Of a DNA stretch of 36,042 nucleotides, positions 30,501 through 36,042 are shown in pieces. How positions within the stretch are numbered: the stretch's first letter is position 1; every line of letters starts with the position of its first letter. Below the pieces are notes generated by a model. That model ran no database searches and was not told the DNA's origin. It saw only the letters and a list, made by a program, of their open reading frames with translations. Origin of the DNA: Actinomycetes bacterium (lineage in GTDB: Bacteria > Actinomycetota > Acidimicrobiia > Acidimicrobiales > CADCSY01); the NCBI GenBank assembly GCA_025464025.1, contig JAODBP010000110.1, forward strand, positions 1 to 36,042, given 5' to 3'. A program made the position numbers and the translations under genes.

Positions 30501-33308
30501 CTAGCGGGCTGTGACCCCACCCAAGTAGGCCTCGACGAGGAGGGCGTCGTCGACGTCGTTGGCCGGCCCGTACCAGGCCAGCCGACCGAGCTGGAGCACG
30601 GCGACGCGATCGGCGATGCCGAGGATCGCCTTGCTCTTCTCCTCGACCAGCAGGAGGGCGACGCCCTGGCGGCGCAGCTCGGTGAAGATCTCGAGGATCT
30701 GCTCGACGATGAGCGGCGCCAGGCCGAGGGTCGGTTCGTCGCACACCACCACGGCCGGCGGACGGACGAGCAGCGTGGCGAGGGCCAGCATCTGCTGCTC
30801 GCCGCCGGAGAGGCTCCCGGCCAGCAGGTGCCGCCGCTCCCCCAGCACCGGGAACCGGTCGTAGGCCTGGGCCCGCTCGGCGGCGCTCGGCAGCCGGAGC
30901 GCGAGGTTCTCCTCGACGCTCAGCCCCGGGAAGATGCCGCGCGACTCGGGAACGACGATCACGTCGGACGACGCCCGGGCCGGGGCCGCCTGGCCGGTGA
31001 CGTCGTCGCCCCGGAGTCGGACCACGCCGGCGGTCGGTGTGAGGAGGCCGGAGACCGTGCGGCACAGCGTCGACTTCCCGCTGCCGTTGGCGCCGAGGAG
31101 GGCGGTGATCGTGCCCGGGATGATGGCGAGGGTGACACCGTGCAGGACCTCGACGTCGCCGTAGCCGGCGTGCACGTCGTCGAGCACGAACGTGGCCTCG
31201 GCCGGCACCTCCTCGAACGTCGAGGACGGGGCGCGCAGGGCGCCGACCGACTCGAGCTCCTGCTCGAGCCGCACCGCTTCCTCGGCGGTGGCCTGCTCCT
31301 CGGCGACCACGGCGACGGCGGCCGCGCTCCGGGCGGCGCGCTTCTGGCGCCGGGCCCGGTTCTGGGCTCCGGTGATGGCGAAGATGCCGTCGGGGTTCCG
31401 GGAGAGCTGGACGGCGCCCAGGCCGAAGAGGATCGCCGGGATGTCCGATGACCTGGTCCCACCCCAATCGAGGAACGTGGGCAGCAGGGGCCAGTGGAAG
31501 CCGCTGCGCAGGAGGACGGGGCTGGCCGCGCTGACGATGCCGGCGACCACCGCAGCACCCGGTCGGCGGATGCCCATGAGCACCACGCTCGCCAGCCACA
31601 GCAGGCCCACGAGGGCCGGCGTGCTGACGTTCGAGACGCTGCCCTGCGTCGTCGCCAGCATCACGCCGCCGACGCCGGCCACGGCGGCCGACAGGGCGAA
31701 CACCGCGAGCTTCGTGCGCACCGGCGAGACGCCGGAGGTGGCGGCGGCCGTCTCCGAGGCCCGAACGGCCACGACGGCGCGGCCGGACGACGAGCGTTGG
31801 AGGTTGCGCACGAGGAGGATGGTGAGGCCCACCATCACCAGCAACGTGATGGCCAAGGCCTTGTTGTCGTTGAGGTCGAGCGGCCCGAACACGGGCCGGG
31901 CGATGCTCCAACCCGACTCGTCGTTGCGGAGCCAGTTCCACGCGAAGAGGAGCTGGTCGCCCAGGAAGGCGAGGGCCAAGGTGGCCAGGGCGAGTGGGAC
32001 GCCGCCGAGACGGAGCGCGGGCAGCGCGACCGCGACGCCGACGATCGTGGCCACGAGGGCGCCCACGATCAGCGCCGGCACGAAGGGCCAGTGGTAGCGA
32101 CCGAGGCACACGCCGGCGGTGAGGGCGGCGGACGACACGAACCCGGCTTGGGCCAGGCTCACCATGCCGCCCAGCCCGGTGACGATCGTGAACGACAGGA
32201 AGACGAGCGCCAAGGCGAGCCCGGTGGCGATCGTCGAGACCCAGAAGTCGTCGGCCAGCACGAGGATGTAGAGCAGCAGGCCGCCGGTCGCGATGACCCA
32301 CGGCAGGGCCCGGCGCCACGGCGGGAGGTCGTCGGCGAAGTCGGGTGCCGGCGTGTCCTCGGCGGCCGAGCCACCCCGGCGAGCGCGGTCGCGCGCCAGC
32401 AGGACGAGGCCGCCGAGCAGCACCACGAACGGGACCGAGGAGTTGAAGCCCCGGATGTCCGAGGCGAAGGTGGCGTAGCCGAACACGAGGTTCTGGGCCA
32501 CGCCGAGGATGAGGCCGCCGGCGAAGGCCAGCGGCATCGAGCGGAGGCCGCCGATGACGGCCGCGGCCGAGGCCACGAACACGACGGTGATGAAGACGTT
32601 GACGTCGAGGCTGCCGAAGATCGGCGAGCCGACCACCCCGGCGAGGCCCGCCAACACCATGCCGATCACCCACGCCCACCGGGACGTGGTGCGCTCGTCG
32701 ATGCCGCGGGTCCTCGCCAGGTCGGGTCGGTCGACGACCGCCCGCATGTGGAGCCCCAGGGAGGTCCGCCGGAGCAGGAACCAGAGGCCCAGCGCGCACA
32801 CCGCCGCGGCGACGAACACGATGAGCTGGTTCGAGTCCAGCGGGACCTTCCCCGGGAGCGTCCAGTCCTTCTTGGGCACCGGGCCGATGCCGGCCGGGAA
32901 CCCCACCTGGCTCACCTCTTGGCCGCTGGGGATGCCGAACCCGAACACGTTGACCAGCTCGTCGAGGACGAACCGGGTCAGCGCGGGCAGGGCGATCAGC
33001 AGCCCGACGGTCGCCATGATCTTCGCCGACTCCGTCGCCCGGGCGAGCGGGCGGAAGACGGCCAGGTCCAGCACCAACCCCATGAGGGGCGCGAACACCA
33101 GGACCGTCACCGCCGCGGCGGGGACGATCGACCAGTGCAGCCCCGAGTGGAGCTCGTAGTACACGTAGGCGCAGACGAACGCGGCCGCCCCGTAGGAGAA
33201 GTTGAAGATCCCCGTCGAGGTGTAGGAGAGGGTGAGCCCGGCGGCCACCAGGGAGTAGATCGCCCCGGTGACCGCCCCGCTCAGAGCCAGGCTCAGGAAC
33301 TTCGACAT
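30501..33308 (-). CDS. Fused branched-chain-amino-acid-type ABC transporter: LivH-LivM permeases and LivF ATPase in one polypeptide
   Basis: A 935-residue protein. Residues about 1-305 are a LivH-like permease starting MSKFLSLALSGAVTGAIYS, with FNFSYGA and the SLGLHMRAV loop. Residues about 340-640 are a LivM-like permease with TGLGGMVSLAQAGFVSSAA and SSGRAVVAVRASETAAAT. Residues about 690-935 are a LivF-like ATPase with Walker A GANGSGKST (about 735), signature SLSGGEQQML, and Walker B VVVCDEPTLGLAP. In most bacteria these are three proteins. Substrates of the family are Leu/Ile/Val or other amides and amino acids. It lies seven bases after a substrate-binding lipoprotein and is followed by the SpoIIE-type gene. 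The substrate is not deducible. Confidence 0.93.
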   Translation of the reverse strand: MSKFLSLALSGAVTGAIYSLVAAGLTLSYTSTGIFNFSYGAAAFVCAYVYYELHSGLHWSIVPAAAVTVLVFAPLMGLVLDLAVFRPLARATESAKIMATVGLLIALPALTRFVLDELVNVFGFGIPSGQEVSQVGFPAGIGPVPKKDWTLPGKVPLDSNQLIVFVAAAVCALGLWFLLRRTSLGLHMRAVVDRPDLARTRGIDERTTSRWAWVIGMVLAGLAGVVGSPIFGSLDVNVFITVVFVASAAAVIGGLRSMPLAFAGGLILGVAQNLVFGYATFASDIRGFNSSVPFVVLLGGLVLLARDRARRGGSAAEDTPAPDFADDLPPWRRALPWVIATGGLLLYILVLADDFWVSTIATGLALALVFLSFTIVTGLGGMVSLAQAGFVSSAALTAGVCLGRYHWPFVPALIVGALVATIVGVAVALPALRLGGVPLALATLALAFLGDQLLFAWNWLRNDESGWSIARPVFGPLDLNDNKALAITLLVMVGLTILLVRNLQRSSSGRAVVAVRASETAAATSGVSPVRTKLAVFALSAAVAGVGGVMLATTQGSVSNVSTPALVGLLWLASVVLMGIRRPGAAVVAGIVSAASPVLLRSGFHWPLLPTFLDWGGTRSSDIPAILFGLGAVQLSRNPDGIFAITGAQNRARRQKRAARSAAAVAVVAEEQATAEEAVRLEQELESVGALRAPSSTFEEVPAEATFVLDDVHAGYGDVEVLHGVTLAIIPGTITALLGANGSGKSTLCRTVSGLLTPTAGVVRLRGDDVTGQAAPARASSDVIVVPESRGIFPGLSVEENLALRLPSAAERAQAYDRFPVLGERRHLLAGSLSGGEQQMLALATLLVRPPAVVVCDEPTLGLAPLIVEQILEIFTELRRQGVALLLVEEKSKAILGIADRVAVLQLGRLAWYGPANDVDDALLVEAYLGGVTAR

Positions 33309-33315
33309 CAGCCCG

Positions 33316-34677
33316 TCATTTCACCGGGATGCTGTCGTAGCAGGAGTACTCCTTGGCCACCACGAACTTGCCGCCCGTCACCTTGACGATCGCGGCGCAG
33401 TCGGTGGGCAGGAAGTGCTGGCCCGGGAAGGAGACGGCGCCGATGCCGCCGGTCCCCGGATCGACCGTGATCCCCTTGACGTTCACGGCCTGGTCGAACG
33501 TCTTGGTGTTCAGGTCCTTGCCGGCAGCCTCGAGCATGGCCACCCACAGGTTCGCCTGGGCGTAGCCGAGGGCCCCGCCGAAGGTGATGAACTTGCCGGT
33601 CGCCGCCTTGCTCGACTCGAGGTCGGTCTCCATCTGCTTGACCCAGTCGGTCTGCTGCTCCTGCGGGACGATCTGGGTGTTGATGTAGGAGCCCTCGATG
33701 GCCTGGGCCAGCTGCTTCGACGCGTCGAGCAGGCCGGGGATGTAGGCGACGAAGTTCATGATGTCGCCCTTGTAGCCGGCGGCCCGGAGGGCGGCGGTGT
33801 AGCCGCCGACGTCACCGAAGCTCGTCGAGACGAGGACCAGGTTCGGGTCCTTGGCCAGGACCTTCTGCACGAACGGCGTGTAGTCGCTCGTGGGCCCCGG
33901 CACCGGGATGTCGCGGCCGGTGTAGACCACCGTGGCGCCGGCGTGCTCGAAGGTGTCGACGTACTGCTTCTCCGACAGCTTGGCGCTCTCGGTGTCCTGG
34001 CCCTGGATGGCGACCTTGAAGTCACTGGCCGGCTTGCCGATGGCCGCGATGACCGCCTCACCGAGGTTGGCCTGCTCCACGGCGTGGGGCACGGCCTCGG
34101 TGAGCGTGTTGCCGCTCAGGCAGCCGTTCCAGCCGAAGCCCCAGCGGGTGCCGCAGAAGCCGGCGAGGAAGCCCCAGCCGGTGTACGGCACCTGCTGCTG
34201 GCTCATGAAGTCGAAGGCCGCCTGGGGGATGACGCCCTCGATGGTGATCACGCCGAACGCCTTGTCCTGCTGGACGATCTGCTTGGTCAAGGACAGGAAC
34301 TGCTGCTGGTCGCCGGCGTCGTTCTCGCAACCGGTGAAGTCGATCTTCCGACCGTTGACCCCGCCGTCGGCGTTGGCCCGGGCGAAGCGGGCCTTCACGC
34401 CGTCCTCGAAGCCGGCGTAGCTCTTGGCGTCGGCGATGCAACCGAGCTTGATCGAGTCGGCCGTGACGCCCCGCGTGAGGCCGGTGCCCTCGGGCCCGGA
34501 CAGCGGGTCGCCCTTGACGATGTCCTTGATGTCGCCGGTGCCGGTGCTGGCCGCCGTGGTGGTCGAGCCACCCGACGAGTCGTTGTTCGAGGCCTTCTTG
34601 CTGTCGCTGCCGCAAGCCGCGGCCACGAGGCCGAGTGCGAGCAGGAGCGACAGCAGGCGCAGGAGCCGCTTGTTCAT
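33316..34677 (-). CDS. Liv-type ABC substrate-binding lipoprotein
   Basis: A 453-residue bilobal binding protein with a lipoprotein signal ending VAAAC (Cys22), a Ser/Thr spacer, and the class I periplasmic-binding fold. Typical pieces are SIKLGCIADAKSYAGFEDG, ARANADGGVNGRKIDFTGCE and FGGALGYAQANLWVAML. It delivers the ligand to the LivHMF/LivG transporter encoded around it. Gaps are 23 bases to livG upstream and seven bases to the fused permease downstream. Compared with the orphan binding protein at 15476 it lacks the extra Cys pairs of that protein's second half. Ligand unknown; an amino acid or urea/amide-type compound is the family norm. Confidence 0.93.
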   Translation of the reverse strand: MNKRLLRLLSLLLALGLVAAACGSDSKKASNNDSSGGSTTTAASTGTGDIKDIVKGDPLSGPEGTGLTRGVTADSIKLGCIADAKSYAGFEDGVKARFARANADGGVNGRKIDFTGCENDAGDQQQFLSLTKQIVQQDKAFGVITIEGVIPQAAFDFMSQQQVPYTGWGFLAGFCGTRWGFGWNGCLSGNTLTEAVPHAVEQANLGEAVIAAIGKPASDFKVAIQGQDTESAKLSEKQYVDTFEHAGATVVYTGRDIPVPGPTSDYTPFVQKVLAKDPNLVLVSTSFGDVGGYTAALRAAGYKGDIMNFVAYIPGLLDASKQLAQAIEGSYINTQIVPQEQQTDWVKQMETDLESSKAATGKFITFGGALGYAQANLWVAMLEAAGKDLNTKTFDQAVNVKGITVDPGTGGIGAVSFPGQHFLPTDCAAIVKVTGGKFVVAKEYSCYDSIPVK

Positions 34678-34700
34678 CTTCCCCCTAGGTGTGGTCGGTA

Positions 34701-35468
34701 CTAGCCGCCGAGGTACGCGGCGCCGACGGCGGCGTCACGCTGGATCTCCTCGGGTGTTCCCTCGGCGATGACGCTGCCGAGGTGGAGCACGACGATGCGG
34801 TGGCACAGCCGCATCACGAAGCCGACGTCGTGCTCGACGAGCACGACCGCGGTGCCACGCGCAGCGACCCGGGCGATGACCTCGCCCAGGTGCTCCGTCT
34901 CCGATTCCTCGAGCCCGGACGTGGGCTCGTCGAGCAGCAGCACGGCTGGCTCGTCCACGACGGCGCGGGCCAGCTCGACCATCCGGCACAGGCCGATCGG
35001 CAGGGTGGCCGCCGGCTCGTGGCGCAGGTCGATCAGGCCGCAGTCGGCGAGCACGCCGTCGACGACCTCGCGCCGGCGGGCCTCGCGACGGCGCCGCGAC
35101 GGCAGGGCGAGGAGGTCGGCCGGCAGGCCACCGCCCCCGCCGTGCCACTCCGTCGCGGTCAGCACGTTGTCCTCCACCGACAGCGACCCGAAGACCTGCT
35201 GGCGCTGGAACGTGCGACGCACCCCGTGGCGGGCCCGCCAGGTGGCGCCTCGCCGGGTGATGTCGGTGCCGTCGAGCTGGATCGTCCCCGACGTCGGCGT
35301 CGTGGTGCCGGAGAGGACGTCGAACAGCGTGGTCTTGCCCGCGCCGTTCGGGCCGATGAGCCCGCAGATCTCCGAGGGCGCGACCGCGAGCGAGACCCCG
35401 CTCAGGGCATGGACCCCGCCGAAGCGCACGACCACGTCGGTGGCGCGCAGCGCCGCGTCTCTCGCCAT
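34701..35468 (-). CDS. livG: LivG-type ABC transporter ATPase
   Basis: A 255-residue ATPase; it would pair with the LivF domain of the fusion protein. Walker A is GPNGAGKTT (39-47), Walker B is VLLLDEPTSGLEESE, and the H-loop is VVLVEHDV. The ABC signature reads LPIGLCRMVELARAV where LSGGQ is usual, which may make its contribution to one ATP site weaker. The ATG at 35468 follows a GGGGG at a normal distance; the longer frame adds only eleven residues and was not chosen. It is the first gene of the transport operon. Confidence 0.92.
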   Translation of the reverse strand: MARDAALRATDVVVRFGGVHALSGVSLAVAPSEICGLIGPNGAGKTTLFDVLSGTTTPTSGTIQLDGTDITRRGATWRARHGVRRTFQRQQVFGSLSVEDNVLTATEWHGGGGGLPADLLALPSRRRREARRREVVDGVLADCGLIDLRHEPAATLPIGLCRMVELARAVVDEPAVLLLDEPTSGLEESETEHLGEVIARVAARGTAVVLVEHDVGFVMRLCHRIVVLHLGSVIAEGTPEEIQRDAAVGAAYLGG

Positions 35469-35469
35469 C

Positions 35470-35532
35470 TGCCAACCCCCCGGTCCGGCGATGGCGCGCA
35501 CCGTAATGGGCCGCCATCAGTCGGTGTTGGCA
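35470..35532. promoter_or_regulatory. Nested inverted repeats upstream of livG
   Basis: TGCCAAC (35470-35476) and GTTGGCA (35526-35532) form an outer inverted repeat; GATGGCG (35490-35496) and CGCCATC (35512-35518) form an inner one. The outer left arm starts one base before the livG ATG. They occupy the only sizeable promoter space of the transport operon (35469-35568), so an operator is possible, but each arm is only seven bases. Confidence 0.3.
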
Positions 35533-35568
35533 AATCGTGGGTTTTCTTTCCGAACCCTGCCGCCGGGC

Positions 35569-36042
35569 CTACGCGCCCTTCGGGAGCCCCAGCACCCGCT
35601 CGGCCAGGATGTTGCGCTGGACCTGGGCCGTGCCGCCGAAGATCGTGCCGGCGAGCGAGAAGAGGAACGCGCTCTGCAGCTCGCCCGCCGGGTACTCGTG
35701 GACGACCTCGCGGTGGCCGAGCCCGACGCCGGGTGCCGCCTCGCCGCCGGCGAGCACCAGGTTGGCCATGCCCCCGACGTCGATCCCGAGGTTGGTGAGG
35801 CGCTGCTGGAGCTCGGTCCACACCGTCTTGGTGCCGGCCTCGAGGGCCCGGGCCTGCGCGGCGTGCTCGGGGTGGAGGACAGCGGTGAGCACCCGGTAGC
35901 CGCTCACCCGCATGAGCTGGATGTCGCTCCACGCCCGGGCCAGTCGCTGGCGGACGACCGGGTCGGCCAGCCGGTCGTGGCGGCGGGCGTCGTCCACGAT
36001 GGCGGCCCAGTCGCGCTCGTAGCGCTGCCAGCTCGACACGGC
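35569..36042 (-). CDS. Acyl-CoA dehydrogenase, C-terminal part (runs off the right edge)
   Basis: The last 157 codons of an acyl-CoA dehydrogenase: the C-terminal helical domain, ending with GTIFGGTAQVQRNILAERVLGLPKG. In that segment the Gly-Gly-Thr-Ala-Gln region binds FAD of the partner subunit. The 5' end with the active-site loop lies beyond the window, so substrate class cannot be judged. These flavoenzymes introduce the first double bond in acyl-CoA breakdown. It is on the same strand as livG but separated by about 100 bases with nested inverted repeats, so it is probably a separate transcript. Confidence 0.92.
   Translation of the reverse strand, partial: AVSSWQRYERDWAAIVDDARRHDRLADPVVRQRLARAWSDIQLMRVSGYRVLTAVLHPEHAAQARALEAGTKTVWTELQQRLTNLGIDVGGMANLVLAGGEAAPGVGLGHREVVHEYPAGELQSAFLFSLAGTIFGGTAQVQRNILAERVLGLPKGA

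Overview
The window is very GC-rich DNA that looks like the chromosome of an actinobacterium, most likely of the class Acidimicrobiia. The pointers are: the syntenic block tig-clpP-clpX ... folC ... ndk-mreB; many GTG starts; an F420/PPOX-type oxidoreductase; an LAxTG-type sortase substrate; a protein with three cell-wall-binding-2 repeats; and a C-terminal array of 'GYWL...DGGVFAFGDA' repeats, which are characteristic of this group. No insertion sequence, prophage, CRISPR array or rRNA is visible. Five tRNA genes (Pro-TGG, Gly-TCC, Arg-TCT, His-GTG, Lys-CTT) are scattered through it.

Layout. Positions 1-9264 are the housekeeping block, read on the minus strand: trigger factor, ClpP, ClpX, an SGNH esterase, an alanine-rich helical-repeat protein, FolC, Ndk and the start of MreB. 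One plus-strand secreted alpha/beta hydrolase with a repeat tail interrupts it between folC and ndk. Positions 9482-10435 carry two tandem CAP-domain lipoproteins that share a direct-repeat operator. Positions 10463-16843 hold CoA/lipid-type and redox enzymes: two SDR proteins (one a 2,4-dienoyl-CoA reductase type), an enoyl-CoA hydratase, a TIM-barrel isomerase, a PPOX/F420 enzyme and an orphan substrate-binding lipoprotein. Two tRNAs, an LAxTG surface protein and an unlisted 50-residue Cys protein lie among them.

Positions 16895-19456 are a MocR regulator divergent from a branched-chain aminotransferase, with a 13-bp inverted repeat over the mocR start. Positions 19463-20222 form a small accessory patch: a zinc-ribbon protein, a parS-like 18-bp palindrome and a hicB gene followed by what looks like a truncated hicA. 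Positions 20233-24023 carry an isoprenylcysteine-methyltransferase-like membrane protein, three tRNAs, a membrane-anchored sulfite-oxidase-like protein and an acetoacetate-decarboxylase-like protein. Position 24080 onward holds a large surface beta-helix/CWB2 protein, a tandem GNAT-like protein and a diiron ferritin-like protein.

Positions 28304-35468 are a minus-strand branched-chain amino-acid-type ABC operon: LivG, a substrate-binding lipoprotein, and one polypeptide fusing LivH, LivM and LivF. A SpoIIE-type phosphatase with its own anti-sigma-like kinase domain follows 13 bases after it. The window ends inside an acyl-CoA dehydrogenase gene.

The most interesting signals are regulatory or architectural rather than a wholly new system. 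They are the paired G(T/C)AAC-N6-G(T/C)AAC elements before both CAP genes; the MocR inverted repeat that would put the start codon in a hairpin loop; seven consecutive G-tracts just upstream of tig; a near-perfect 37-bp palindrome; the parS-like palindrome beside a broken HicBA pair; the LivH-LivM-LivF fusion with a linked SpoIIE switch; and an SDR with His in place of the catalytic Tyr.
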